Position numbers and translations under genes: made by a program
NCBI RefSeq assembly: GCF_036884655.1
Contig: NC_088356.1
Span: forward strand, 17,592,501-17,656,500
From: Musa acuminata AAA Group
Lineage: Eukaryota > Streptophyta > Magnoliopsida > Zingiberales > Musaceae
Direction: 5' to 3'
DNA: 64,000 nucleotides
Shown here: one piece after another, positions 1 to 13,200 of the stretch
How positions within the stretch are numbered: the first letter of the stretch is position 1
Layout: each line of letters opens with the position of its first letter
Notes under the pieces: generated by a model
Database searches by the model: none
Told to the model about the DNA's origin: nothing
Seen by the model: the letters and a program-made list of their open reading frames with translations, nothing else

Positions 1-515
1 AAGAGGAGAAAAAAAAAAGAGAGGAGGAGACAACGATGAAAGAGAAAGTGAAAACAAAGGAGGAGGAGATGGGGGAAAACGAATGACAAGAAGATAATAG
101 AGAGAGGAGAGACAAAGGTAGATGATAAGAGAAGATAAAGGGGAAGAATAAGGAGGATGGGGGGGGGAGGAGGTGGAGGAGGAACGAGATAAGGTAGAGG
201 ATGAGAAGAAGGTTGGGGAGGAGAAAAAGACAAAAGATAAGGAGAAGGTAAAGAAGAAAGATGAGGGGGAAGGAGGTGGAGGAGAATGACGAGGAAGAGG
301 AACCATATGAGGTATACGAGGAAGAGATAAAAAGAGAATGAAGAGGAAGAAGATAAAGGCAGAGGAGGAGGAGGAGGAGATACAAAGGAGAAAGAGGACG
401 GGAATGAGGTGGAGGAGGAATCGAATAAGGCAGAGGAAGAAAAAGGGCGTTAAAGGGGGAGGTGATAGTGTAGGGAAGAAGGAGGAGGTGAAGGATGAGG
501 AGGGGAAGAAGGTTT
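1..515. repeat. Purine-rich (GA/GGA)n simple-sequence tract
   Basis: Almost every base on the + strand is A or G, in imperfect GA, GGA and GAA runs interspersed with short GATAA and ATGA interruptions. No reading frame or gene motif stands out. The tract stops abruptly near 515, where AT-rich DNA begins. Such purine/pyrimidine asymmetric tracts are ordinary plant microsatellite-like sequence. Confidence 0.85.
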
Positions 516-1159
516 AATTGAATCAATTCAAAATCTATTTAGTTTCAAATGGTTCATAATTTTCTGATTCTGGTTTATAAGTTTTTTTTTATTTATAAAA
601 AATTAGATTCTTATAAGTAAAACTAAATAGAAAAGTGCTATTCAGTAAAAAAAAACCAATAGTATAAGTTTTTTTTAGTAAAATGCCCTATTATTTTTTT
701 AAAAAAATTTAAAGACTAAGAAGAAAAAATATATATACCACAAGAAGTGAAAATCTTAAGCATTCATTACATATATAATAAAATTATCATATGTGATATG
801 ACTTAAGTGTTAGATTCTCTGTTAATTATCAATAACAAATTATCTATGAGAAACACATTTGCTCCTATAAATAATATATCCTAGGCTATTAATGTCAGAA
901 ATTTCATAAGATTTTCTACCTCCCCTTATAATTAATGAATAAATGTAGAGATTTTTTTCAAATGTATTTTTTTCCTCTTACAATAATTAGTAATATTTTT
1001 TCTTACAATAGTAATTTTTATTGAACGGATAAATTCTATGAGAATATAAGGGAGATTGAGCTTTTCTTCTTTTTGATATAATTGTTGCTGTGATGGTCAC
1101 GAAAAGACTTAAAATTTATAATATGTGGTCTTCTTCTTTTATACTAGAGATGTTGAGGT
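516..1159. other. AT-rich spacer, no gene seen
   Basis: AT-rich DNA with short homopolymer runs between the purine tract and the left LTR of the Copia-like element. No coding or RNA feature is recognisable. Confidence 0.6.
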
Positions 1160-1538
1160 TGTTAACATAAAATCTATAATCATGTTATTTGTAATGCGAA
1201 AAACTTTTATGCTAGGATTGAAATCAAATAAAATTAGATCTAACAATATTACGATGCGTAATATAGGCGCACCATCGTCTATAGGCGCACCATCGTCAGA
1301 TCTAAGATATCAATCTGCAATGAGAACTGTTTCTTTAGCCCCTAAAGGCTCTATCTATTTATAGGCGAGAATAGAAAGTTTAGGATAAGTTATTAGGAGA
1401 GTCCCTCCCATTAAAGGCATCCCCTAAGGAATCCTACTATAACATGAACTTCTTTTCTATTAGATAATAACCATAATCAGAATCCAATCATATCTATAAT
1501 ATATCTTACCTAATTAAATAGGGACACATAATCTAACA
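1160..1538 (-). repeat. Left (3') LTR of the Copia-like element
   Basis: Begins TGTTAACATAAA and ends AATCTAACA on the + strand. It aligns with the right LTR but lacks roughly 120-150 bp present there. It also carries a local duplication of an ATAGGCGCACCATCGTC segment near 1263-1296. The missing block and the duplication make it shorter (379 bp) than its partner (528 bp). Confidence 0.75.
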
Positions 1539-1553
1539 TTCTCCCACTTGACC
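1539..1553 (-). other. Polypurine tract of the Copia-like element
   Basis: On the - strand the sequence directly before the left LTR reads CAAGTGGGAGAA, a classical plus-strand priming site for a Copia element read on the - strand. Confidence 0.7.
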
Positions 1554-2719
1554 CATTAATTAGTAAGATACAAAAAAGATTTAAAATAAATAAATAAAAA
1601 TTATTTAAAAAATAATTTGACCCAATTAGATTCTAAAATTTTAGTAAAACTATATACACACGCGTGAATTTTTAAAAAATAAATCAATAAGTCCAATAAA
1701 TATAATAATACTATATTAAGTCAGACTAACAATATGAGTCATAGCGGTTGTATGTCATCAGTATCACACTTCCTTCTATGTACTACAATATTGTTAGACT
1801 TTCCTAATATAGTCTAAAATGACCCTTATAATTTATCTTATTAAGACAGTCATGTCATCACATTCAACCATAATATATATATACATAATTGTGAACAAGA
1901 TAACAGAAATAAATAACTAAGTACGTAAGCAAGAATGCCAATTATAGCATTCACTCAAATATGCATTACCATATTCTTTATGGGTTGCTCACAAACCCAA
2001 TCATAAGAACATGTTCTTTCAAAATACTTTAGACTATAAATCCTAAGTAAATGGACCAGCAATCATTATAGTGGAACTCAAGTAATTAATTGATGTTGGA
2101 TATTTCTAGACTTCTTTTCTCTAACCATCAAGTACTTTATACCATAATGCATAGAGATACAATAATATTTGTCATTCTTAGAGAAGAAAACTACTACAAT
2201 ATCACAAAATATCTTCAATGACTTGGCAATTAAATCTAACTACACAAAGTCCTGAGATAAAATTTTGCAGTAAAAAAATTTGATGTCTCAAGCCACAAAA
2301 TCAACTTTTATTATTAATAATAATAAATTATCCCTCTAATTAATATAGGTATTAACTATAAGGTGGACTTCCTATTATTAAGGTAATTTATACAATCAAC
2401 ATCTGAAAAATAGCATCATTTCAAATTGATATAATTTCATATTTATGAGCATATAATCCTCTGTCTCTTCCGGATTTCTTATTACTTTCTTTATAGTCCT
2501 TTAGTGTTTTTACTTCTAGGTAACTCCAATATATACCCAACTTTTTAATTGTAAAATTTATATATGTTTCGACACAAGCTTGAGCACATACTTCCAACTA
2601 CGCATATACAAAGAATATTTTCTTTATCTGGTTCTTTTCAAGTCATTTTAAAGCATTTACTATTAACTAAAATTTTATTTTTATGATTTACTAAACAAAG
2701 TTGTATATTAAATCTTTTG

Positions 2720-2935
2720 AAGACTCGATTGATATATCCTTTCTAAGATAGTCTTCACAACCACTGAGATCTATCCTTGAATCACTCAATGTTAATAATA
2801 TAAGATGTCTCATTCATATCAATCATCTTAAAACTCTTAGTGACAAATTTCTTGATTTAGTATAATAAACCAAGATCACTAGGTAAGGCAAAATATTATC
2901 CATATATAAGACCAATATAATAAACTTGCTATCAC
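2720..2935 (-). pseudogene. Copia reverse-transcriptase remnant
   Basis: Translated on the - strand, 2887-2928 reads KFIILVLYMDNILP, matching the Copia RT block whose active form has YVDD. The following residues resemble the usual downstream block (DLGLLY..TKKFVTKSFKMIDM). The catalytic motif here is YMDN, and in-frame stops follow, so the enzyme is dead. This is what identifies the AT-rich interior as Copia-type. Confidence 0.75.
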
Positions 2936-5900
2936 TAATATAAATACTGATCAATAGTTTTTTCCTTAAATCTAAAAATAATGATATCAAGAACCTTTAT
3001 ATATCATTATCTTGAAGTTTGTTTAAGGTCATAAATGGACTCCTGAATTTGTATACCAAACTTTATATTTCTTTCATTTTTTTTGTAAATCGTTTAGAGT
3101 AACCCAAATAAAGCTAGATCTTTAAAAAAATTATTTTCATATCGTTATGATATAACTCAAATTCATAATGAGTCACTAATGTCACGATGATTATTAACAA
3201 GTTCATTAAAAACTAAATATCTCATTATGGTCGATACATTCTTTATGAGTAAAACTTTTAACTACAAGTCTGACAATTATATCGTTCGACATTATTCTTT
3301 GAGTCATATTTATACAATAGACTTTTTTACAATTATTGGATAATTCGACAAATTTATCTGACACTATTCTAGTTATTGATTTTAACTCTTCTTTTATTGC
3401 ATCATATTATTTTTTTAAATTATTACTTTTCATGACCTATGAAAATAATAAGAGATCCATTCTGATTCTTATATCATAATATAATTCTTGTAGATATGTA
3501 ACATAATAATCATAAATGGCAAGATTCCTTTCCCTTTGAGATATTCTCAAGGTTGTCAATTATGATTATTCTATAAGACCATTAATATTGATATAAATAT
3601 AATGTGGGAGTTTAGTAATGTTATTTTATTGTTCACTTTTATCAAATCATTTAATGATTTGAGCAACAATAATCTCTCGAATAATAAAGAAGTATCAACT
3701 TATATCTCCTCTATATCAAAATTGAATTTCAAGATTTTCACTCCTATTGATTTGCTATTTTATAGGAATATTATATTACCATATTTAATTGTTTTCGTAC
3801 TATGATTGAAGCAATAAGATATGTACCCCTTTAAACTTTTTTTGAATAGATAATAAAATATTCAGAAATAGTTATTAAATCTAATTTTCTTTTATATGAG
3901 TTGAAGATCCTTATCTCTATAGGACAATCTCAAATATGTAAATATCTTAAGTTAGGTTTCCTATCATTTCATAACTTAAAAGAAGTCATGTAATTTACTT
4001 ACTAGGAACACCATTCAAGAAATGCATAGTTATCCTTGGAGTTTCTTCTCATTTTGGTACAAACGAATAATAACCTATCATGCTCCTAACTATATATATA
4101 ATTATATTTTTCATCAATCATATTTTGCTGTAATACATCTAGTAAATCATATACCTTTTTTAAAAAAAAAATTTAACAAAAGAATTAGAATTATAATTAG
4201 GTTCATCATAAATACCATAAAATTCATCACCCTTATCTGATGATCTTGACTTTTCTATCTAATTGTCTATCGATTTTATTTATGTACACTTCAAGAGTGT
4301 GAACGGTCATAGACTTTACATGAATTAGAGATATATATAATCATATCTCAATAGGTTATCTATACGATGATAAAATGTCTCTCTTTAATAAGATAAAAAC
4401 ATAGAGTGACCCACAGATATAAGCATAATATCAAGGAGTTTATAAAACTATATTTTATTTTAATATTTACTTATAAGACAATTGTAAACTTAAGATTCAT
4501 ATTAATTATGTATAGATTATTATACAGAATTTAAATATTAATTTTTATTAAATTACAGTAAGTTTACAACCATCAAAAGGGAAATAATATTCTAACAATT
4601 CTAGATAAAGTATCCAAATTTCCAGAATTATAAGAACATAACATGGATCCTCAAGATCTATCAAATGAATCATCTTTAGATGTGGTGATAAATATAAACT
4701 AATATCGCTTTCACTTTAAGATGATTTTCTATAATGATGAATATCTCATTCTCTTTTAGTTTTATCCCTTTTATTTTTTTTAATGAATATCTATTATTGG
4801 TAACATATGTTGAAGCATCAAATTAATCTATCAATAATATCTATTATAGATTTGAACCATATAAATGTTATATTTATACCTTTTCATTTCAAATCATTTT
4901 TTTTTCTTTACATAACTTTCTTTGGTATAGAAGAAATACTTTATTATGAAGATATTCTTTTATGAGTGTATATAGTAATTATAAACTCTGGTGACTTACA
5001 CTTCATTCTTATTTAGTATTACCGACTCCCTAAGTAGTACTCAAAATATTATGAGTCTTGAGCTTACAACTTTATCATTTATATTGAGGATATAATCTTG
5101 AATTTCTCAAATACTATCATTTTAAGGTGTCAACTAATAACTTATCAAAAAATTTAAATTGATCCTTAGATATCCTCATATGCTAGTTATAAATTGTACT
5201 AAAGTATAAGTATCATAAAATTGAGTCTTTCGTACCTTTCCTGATCAATCACCTTAATTATTTATTCCATAGAACTTTTAGTAATTAAGTTTGTATTTTG
5301 TTTAATTAAACTGATCAAGGTCTTACTCACTCAATACAACTTGTATATACTCAAACCATTTATTTCAAAAGGTATAGAGACATTTACAAAAATACAATGA
5401 AGAAAGTACCACTGTAATAATAATATAACATTAATGCTTTGAATTTTCAAAATATGATGAGCTATTGATATCATCTATATTTCACCTTTGGGTGAAATAT
5501 TGACATATCTAGTGTTTACTCAAGATCATTTATGGAGGACTGATACCATCCTTATGGAATAGTATTGTTACCTTTGGGTATACAACCAACCATAAACTAT
5601 AAGGATATCCAAAAATAGTATCATCCTATCCAATCACATAACTATTTGAAATAGATTCTCCTTTTCGATTATCTAAATCTCCTAATTATATATGTCATCA
5701 TGAATATTATTTTATTTAATATCATTTAGGATCAATTTCATAATGTATTTTATAGATTATTGGTCAAGGTCACTTTGGTGGCTGTAGGGCCAATTTAAAA
5801 AGATAAAATACAGTCTAAAATATCTCATGAACGACAAGAACTTTATTTTAATTCATATCTCATAAATCTATCATCCCAAGCTACTTTGGTAACTATTGGT

Positions 5901-6439
5901 CAAATAAAATTTAGGAAGATAAATTATAAATAATATTCATAAATTTATTTATCTTGATTCATGCTGAAGCAGTTTAATAATAGAATAACAACTATAATAA
6001 TTATTGAACATTAATCAACAAAAAAAAAAATTCATATGATAATCATGATAATATATAAATCATGCCTTCAATTAAAAAATAAATATTATTTCATAATTTT
6101 AAATATATACATATGAATAACCAAATGAATATCTAAGAACAATAATTAGATTTTATTTACCATATGTTAAAATATAATCAATAAGTCATATGAGAAAACT
6201 ATAAAAGTAAACTGTAATTTATAGTTTTTTAATCAAAAAATTAAATCCAATCAAATAATCAAAAATATAATTATAATTATAATAAATCATATTTATTAAA
6301 TTTATAATTGAGAATATAAATTATAATTCTCAATTTCATAGGGGTAAAATTATAAATATGTTGATAGGACATAAATTAGAATTACGAAATTTATAAAGGG
6401 CAAAACTATAATTTGATAAAAACCCTAGCCTCAAGGAAA

Positions 6440-6905
6440 AATTGTAAATATGTCAAAAGGCAATCCCTTGCCTGCACCCCTATCGCCTGCGCGTTCGTGG
6501 CTCCCACTACTCGCGCGCGGTCGCTGTCGCTACCACCGTCGTGGTTCCTGCAACGTGTGGCCGCCGCCAGTGCACGACTCCTACCCGCGCGTGGCCGTCG
6601 CTAATGCACGGCTTCTACCAGTGCGTGGCCGCCACCTAGGTGTAGCCTATGCCCGCGTGTGGCTATCGCCTGGGCATGATTGCTGCTTAGTCATGGCTCT
6701 TGCACGTGCGTGACCATCGCCTGGGCGGTTGTTTGCCCTCACGTGGCCGCCGCATGGGTGTGATGCTGCCCACGTGTGACTGCTATATCGGCGTGGTGCT
6801 GCTCGCATGCAGTCATTGTCTGTTGCGCTGCAACATGAACGTTGCCCAACGTAGCATATTCGCTAGTTGTACACAGCAAGGTCGACGACGATCATTGCTA
6901 CTTCG
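6440..6905 (-). other. GC-rich leader region of the Copia-like element
   Basis: A sharply bounded GC-rich island with repeated GTGGCCGCCGCC-like motifs inside an otherwise AT-rich element, between the primer-binding site and the internal coding remnant. Open frames of 63-87 residues occur on the + strand, but they are low-complexity and antisense to the element, so I do not call them genes. A comparable island occurs at 63.2-63.5 kb in another element. Confidence 0.55.
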
Positions 6906-6978
6906 CGATCATTAGAGAGTATAGATCATTCATGTATCGTAAATAAAAATAATAGATCTAATATATTTGATCTCAAGA

Positions 6979-6995
6979 ACCTGACTTTGATACCA
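6979..6995 (-). other. Primer-binding site, initiator tRNA-Met type
   Basis: The - strand reads TTGGTATCAAAGTC just inside the right LTR. This resembles TGGTATCAGAGC, the complement of the initiator tRNA-Met 3' end used by many plant Copia elements. It fixes the right LTR as the 5' LTR. Confidence 0.75.
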
Positions 6996-6997
6996 AT

Positions 6998-7525
6998 TGT
7001 TAGCATAAAATATGTAATTATGCTATCTCTAATGTAGAAAAACTTTTATGCTAGGATTGAAATCAAATAAAATTAGATCAAATAATATTACGATGCATAC
7101 CTTTTATTGTTGTTCATAAGAATAAACCTTATATGATCTATAGGTGCATCATCGTCGGATCTGAGATATCAATTTGCAAGGAAAACTAGATCCTTCTCAT
7201 CTTTTTCTATCCTTTTACAGGGCCACTTAGATTGATGGATTAGGGAGATTGAGAGAAAAACCTTGATATCTCAATTGTATTCAGATGTGTCTCTTTAGCT
7301 CTTAGAGGTCATGTCTCTTTATAAGTCCCTTAGAGGTCCTATCTCTTTATAGGTGAGAACAAAGGGTATAATATAAGTTATTAGTAAAGTTTCTCCTATC
7401 AAGGGTATCTCATAAAGAATCCTATTATAACATGAACTTTTTTTCTATTGGTCAATAACCATAATCAGATTCCAATCATATCTATAATATAACTTAATAA
7501 TTAAATAAGACCATATAATCTAATA
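6998..7525 (-). repeat. Right (5') LTR of the Copia-like element
   Basis: 528 bp, beginning TGTTAGCATAAA and ending AATCTAATA on the + strand. It is the longer of the two LTRs and contains the block deleted from the left copy. A related LTR recurs at 57462-58095. Confidence 0.75.
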
Positions 7526-9550
7526 AAGATAATATTATAGCATAAAAATATACAAAGAATGATTATTTCTTCTCAAAGAACTACCATAAAAATATTGTTA
7601 TTGAGAGAAAAGAAACCAAGTAATTAAGAAAAAAATTAAAATAACAATTTAAAAGTTAAAAGTGTAAAAAGAATTAGATCAGAATATTATTGATATTATC
7701 AATATTAAGTAAATATTGTTTTAAGATAAAATCTCATCCATAAACGTGGGATTTATTGAAATTTTCATCTCAATATATCTCTCACGAGAGTACAATTGTG
7801 GAGTGATTAAACTTATTCTCCTTTAAAACTCCTCAATGAAAATAATGAATAAATATTCATTAACATTGTATGCAACGAAGAAAATCACAAGAAGTGCATT
7901 ATTACTCATTTATAGTGTTTTGAACATAGTCATGGTGTTTTCCGTATCCGAACAAAAGCACTATGGCAACATTCATAGATACTATAAATGATTTCTTATG
8001 ACTTAAAATAGCTTATGATTGATTATTTGATTATTTATATATCGTCTATCGGTGATTATTATCATGTTATTTATCATATTTTTTTATATAGAATCTCTAA
8101 ATAAGAAGTTTTATCAAACTTCTTAATTAAAATTATGTCTATATCAATTTACTAAATAAGAGTGAAGGATTTCAACTCGATAACTAATAGCAACACCAAG
8201 AGTTGCCACCGGTCCCAATCGACTTTACCAAAGTGGACAAAGCAATCCAAAATCTTGGGACTAAGTGGAGTTGGCTTTTGCTTTAATGACTCCCTTTCCT
8301 GATTCTCATTGGACAAAGCCACCTCTCAAAATTTTGACTTGCCGAGGCTTAAAAGGCATAGACTGTTGCTTTCTTCGTAAATACACATCATTTAGCATTG
8401 ATGCTTTTGCCTCCTCACATGAAAGAGTTTAATGAAGCCCAAACAAGCCGTGCTTTCCGACTTAGCGGCTACTTTCTACGCTTTTAAATTCTTACACATC
8501 CATCTTTACAAACTCTAAAATAACAGAAAAATTACGGAGTCCTATCGAACTCAATGCTATCGTTTGCTTCCCAAATATCTTCCTTTTTTTTTTCTTTTTC
8601 TTCCTCACTTTCTCTTCTTCCTTTTTTTATTTTTTTTCTTATTAAAATATCGATACACGTATTATATTAGTACTAATCGATATGTATCGATTTAAAAGAT
8701 TATTAAGATAGTTCCCGTACTAAAAACATACGATAAACCTTAATTTCAATCTAGTTATTAAAATCAACTTGTAAAACGATCCGATCAAGCTCTTGGGCTA
8801 TTCGATCAGTGGTCGAATGGGAGGGTCAACTGCTATGTTTAATTTTAATTTTTTTAAAAAAAATATTACATAATATAAATTTTACATAATAAAATCTAAC
8901 AAAATTAAAAAAAATTATATAAAAATAATATCAACCATCATTATAAACATAAACGCTAGTAATAATATCAACCAACCAATATTTCTCGGATTCCTGTGCG
9001 TTTGGGTTCACGTGAGGCAATGGGTCATAAGACTGTCATGTTGTGTCCCCGAGACCAAATAAAACAAAACAGCGTCACAAGGCCCTGCCAATTGCATGAT
9101 GCTCCACTTGGTCACAGATCTCATAGCTGCTCGAACTTCTTATCCCCAAGTGACCTAATACGAACCTACACACGATCGATCGGAGGATAAGACATCCATC
9201 CCATTAACATACATACAAAGCACATGAATGACGATCGCTGCTTAATATTATTATGATCGTGATGAATCAATCTATTACCCTATCTTCAACGTTTGCGCGG
9301 TCCGTCGAATCATCACTCCGACAATCCGAAACAAGTATATATCGTCTTCCTATTTTACTTCGTATCAAGTATAACGTGAAGAAGAGACAAACGATATGAA
9401 AGAATAGATGCCACTCGATCACATCTCGACGGCATCCTCGTCACTCCATTAACTCCGGTTGCCCTTTTGATAGAAAATATGCAACAGAATACTATACATC
9501 GCTCCCGACCGTCGGATAGGATGTGCACGTTCTACATTCGACGTTTCATA
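7526..9550. other. AT-rich intergenic region upstream of the ICR gene
   Basis: No gene or complete transposon was recognised. 7526-8160 is AT-rich. 8160-8560 has more balanced composition, and 8580-8640 is a T/C-rich run. Short frames at 8996-9190 and 9449-9676 lack any motif. The 3' part presumably includes the promoter of the downstream ICR gene, but I cannot point to a TATA box with confidence. Confidence 0.5.
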
Positions 9551-9559
9551 TTTTAAGCC

Positions 9560-10247
9560 CGTTCTCATTGTTCGTCTCTTGGCTTGACAGGAACGCAAAG
9601 AGCTGCTGCGAGAACAAAGACACAGCAGTAGCAGAGGCCCTGCCTGGGAACCGCAAGGAGGAGGCGAGTTGACCAATCAAAACCCGGTGAGTCTCTTTCT
9701 CTTTCAGTCACTTCCCCTTCCCACTACCATTTCTCCTCCGCTTTGAGTTCCACTCGGGGAGCTTTCGACATCGTATACACAAAAAATGTAAATATGAGTG
9801 CTTTATTCTTCTTCCCTGTCATTCTTAATGTTGTTGTTTCGGGTCAGAGATCTTTAAAGGCGTTCGACGAGTAGTGTGTAGACTGGATTCCTTCTGCAAG
9901 TGATCACCTTTTGACTCGTTGTTTCAAGCAGCTGCTATCTGCACTGAGAAAAATGGAGCAGAGGTAAAGGGAAAAGCAGCAGTTCTGCTCGAATCCTTGC
10001 CTCGATTTCTACGTTTGGTGCTCGTCGAGAATGAGTACCTGATTAAGTGTAAAGGGACTTCCGGAGCTGTCGTTCCTCTCCGTTGTTGTTCTAAACCCTC
10101 CCGTTTGGGGTTAGCAAAAAAATGTAGTGAAGAAGAAGAAGAAGACTAACACGGTCACATGCACATGATTCTCTCACAATGATGTCTCTGTGTTCTTCTG
10201 ACTTTGCAGGGTAGGCCTGTCAGAACATACAACCGAGAGTTACCAAC
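9560..10247 (+). other. Probable 5'UTR exons and intron of the ICR gene
   Basis: A likely untranslated exon ends at a good donor (CCCG|GTGAGT, near 9688), and a second begins after TTTGCAG at 10209, 38 bases before the chosen start codon. The intron is pyrimidine-rich after the donor, as expected. The transcription start is not determined. A 76-residue open frame (9919-10149) falls inside this intron and has no recognisable domain. Confidence 0.5.
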
Positions 10248-13200
10248 ATGCAGATACCCAAAACAAGGTATAACACTGACTTGGTGTGCGATTTATCCAA
10301 TTAATTATGTCTTCTGGGGATCCAAGAAACTGTATCAGAACGAAGAGGAACCAAAAGGCACACTGCAGTTGACATCCTAACCATGTGATTCTGATTCTAC
10401 TCGGATTCTTGTCGTGGTAACATTTCAGCTCCCGTGACGGCCCATGTGTTAGGAAAATCCACTTTAGACACTTGTTCGTTTACCATTTCATGGCTTCCTC
10501 TAATCTTGTTTGATTTTTCTGTGACTTCCTTCATGTTTGTCTTCTTTCTTCCGAGCTGTAGGCCCTCTCTGTCAGTGAAGGCTTCTTCCCTGTGCTTCGT
10601 TTCATTGCATCTGGTGCTATTGGATTTTGGTTTTAACTTCTTTTTCCTGTTCATTTATTTGAGCCGGAAGGCCTGCAAACAAAGTTGCCATGCTGAGGGA
10701 TTGGTTTGTCCTAAAATAAGACACGCATTGTATGATATATCATTACCAAGCTGTCTATGGTAATTGAACCAACAACTGGTTTATCTAGTAATACATCTCT
10801 CGGATGCAGAGTGAGAAACGTTCTCTGAAAATTTTACCTAGTTCCTTTTTGTGATGCCAACTCTTCAAGGTCAGCTAGAGATCTGTCAGATGAGTCGAGG
10901 AATAGAGTGGTTCAGTCATTTTTTTTCTATTTGATTTGGAACTTAAATCATAGCAATCTATGTTCGTTGCTATCCTCTTTTGTCTGTGAACTTTTTCACT
11001 TCAAGCAGGAATGGATCATCAGAAGTTCCAGGCAAGAATTCTATGCTGACGCTTAAATCGAAATGTCCCACAAAGGTGACTGGATCGGAATTGAATACTT
11101 CTTCTACAAATTCATCCAAACTTCTCGCTGATAGAAGTCCCAAGATCGAATGCCGCACAGCTAAAACCATGGAGACTGAGGTACTCAATCTAGCCATTAC
11201 ATTGTAGAGATACGCAAGACACCATACTATGTCTACAATCTTGATCACCGAGAGCTGCTCTCTTAGAAGAAGAGACATTACATCGTAGGCCGCCTTAAAA
11301 GTTAGTTAAAACCATGCTATTTTGGCAAGCTTAGCTTAAAATAATTCAAAAAATTAAAGAAAAAAGGAAAGATAAGTAATGCTGCGGTTGTTTTATGCTC
11401 AAGTCTGACAAGTGAAAAGGCACAGATAGATAGTTTCTCTCAGAAAAGACTGAGAATATAGGAAAAGAAAAAAAGATCTCGAATTTAGTTATCTTGGTTG
11501 AAATATCATACAAAGAAATCCATGCGCATCAATATTGGATTACAGATGAAGAAATTTGAAGTGGGTGGGGCATCTGGTTGACTGAACAATCCTCAAGTTT
11601 AGAATATTAGCAATATACTTGCATGCTTCCTCTCATTCCTGTTAGGACATGTAATTTAAATTTAATTAGAAGATAGAGTTGAGTTTATCTAGAGAAGGAT
11701 CAGAATAATTTCCTTTGAGGTTTTGCTGTCATATATACCTAGTCGCTGTTTTGTCCAACTAATAAAGTTTCTGCCTTTTAGTTTCTCCTTCCATCTCTAC
11801 TCTCTTCTGAAGTTTTATTTTATATGATCTGAGATTAGAAAATCTAACAATTTCAGCCCAAGTGTGCTCATACTGATCTTTGACAGACTCTGTGTTTATG
11901 CCATGCCTGTGTTCATAAGCTAAGCCTTCTGCATCTCAGTAAATTCAGCAGTTTATGTGATTCTTAGATGGTACTATTAAGTGCGTAAGGAAGTTCAGTA
12001 ACCAGTTCAATGCAACTATGCTTTCCTCTTTTAAGTGATCTTTCGACTCCATACTAGAATAGGTGGATATTACCAATTGATAGCCTACTTCACTTCTGAT
12101 CCAGAAGAGAGGCTCAGGCAGGGTCACCGAGTTGGAATGTCAGATCGCTCAGCTCCAGGACGATCTGAAGAAGACAAGGGATCAGCTGAATTGTACCGAG
12201 TCATGGAAGAGACGAGCCCAGCAGGAATCAGAGGAGGCCAAGAAACAGCTTTTAGTCGTGGCTCTAAAGCTCGAAGATTCCAAAAGCCAGATGATGGAGC
12301 TATCAGCAGCAGAAGAGTCACGGATTCAAGAATTAAGAAAGATCTCTCAGGAACGTGATCGAGCATGGCAGTCTGAGCTGGAAGCCATCCAGAACCAGCA
12401 CTCCATTGATACTGCAGCACTGGCATCCGCCATGAACGAGATACGAAGGCTGAGGCTTCAGCTCGAGATGGTCCTTCGATCCGAGGCTGCACTTACAAAG
12501 AAGTCTGAAGTTGAACACATAGAGATGCAGTCTTCAAAAAGAGATCTCGCGGAGGTGTCATTCTCCATTGAAAACCTAAAACTTCAGCTCATAAGTAGTG
12601 AAAAAGCTGAAGCCGAAGCAAAATCCACGCTTGCTGAGACAAGGAAACAACTGGAAGTTGCACAGAGTACAATTGAAGCTCTCCTTACTGATGGGTCAAA
12701 ACTCATGGAATCCTTCAGTATCGTAGCTACCGAACTAAAAGAATCCAGATCACGAGTCAAGTCACTTGAAGAAACTGTGAAGAGACTGCAGGAAGAGCGG
12801 TTCACTGCTCATCTCCAAGCCTTAGCTGGTTTTGGCAATCCAAAAAAGATCTGCTTCGGTTCTTTAGACTCTGAAGTGGAACAGTTGATGTCAGCACTAG
12901 AAGATGCTTGGATCAAGAATCAGCAAGAGCAGATCGAGAGAACAGTGAAGATCCAGTGCACTCGTGAAATGATGGAGAAAATGAGTACTGACTCCAGACT
13001 AAGAGAATCTGAACTAGAATTGCGACTAATTGATACTGAATCAGAGGTTACTGTGCTCAAGTCCAATCTGTTTGACAAGGAAGAGGAGCTACAGAGAATC
13101 TCAGATATGAACAAGAAGCTGCTTGCAGACAGCGAGGAAGCACGAGAAAATCAAATTGAATCCGAACTTGGTTTAAAGCTAACAAAATCAATTGCTGATG

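Larger units (their letters stand above)
1160..7525 (-). mobile_element. Decayed Ty1/Copia-type LTR retrotransposon
   Basis: Two direct LTRs sharing long stretches (for example GCTAGGATTGAAATCAAAT) lie at 1160-1538 and 6998-7525. Orientation is set by a TGGTATCAAAG-like primer-binding site on the - strand beside the right LTR and a GTGGGAG purine tract beside the left LTR, so the element reads right to left. The internal 5.4 kb is very AT-rich, has no long frame, and retains a reverse-transcriptase remnant near 2.72-2.93 kb. The flanks GAGGT (left) and AAGAT (right) could be a decayed 5-bp target duplication, but they differ at two of five bases. The element looks old and inactive. Confidence 0.8.

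Noticed and set aside
6413..6915. Overlapping Ala/Arg-rich frames
   Set aside because: Low-complexity GC-rich leader of a retroelement read in the antisense direction; no domain.
10434..10763. 109-residue + strand frame
   Set aside because: Lies in ICR intron 1, hydrophobic by T-richness, no recognised domain.
12124..12492. 122-residue - strand frame over the ICR coding exon, and other antisense frames to 13645
   Set aside because: Shadows of the coiled-coil coding sequence.
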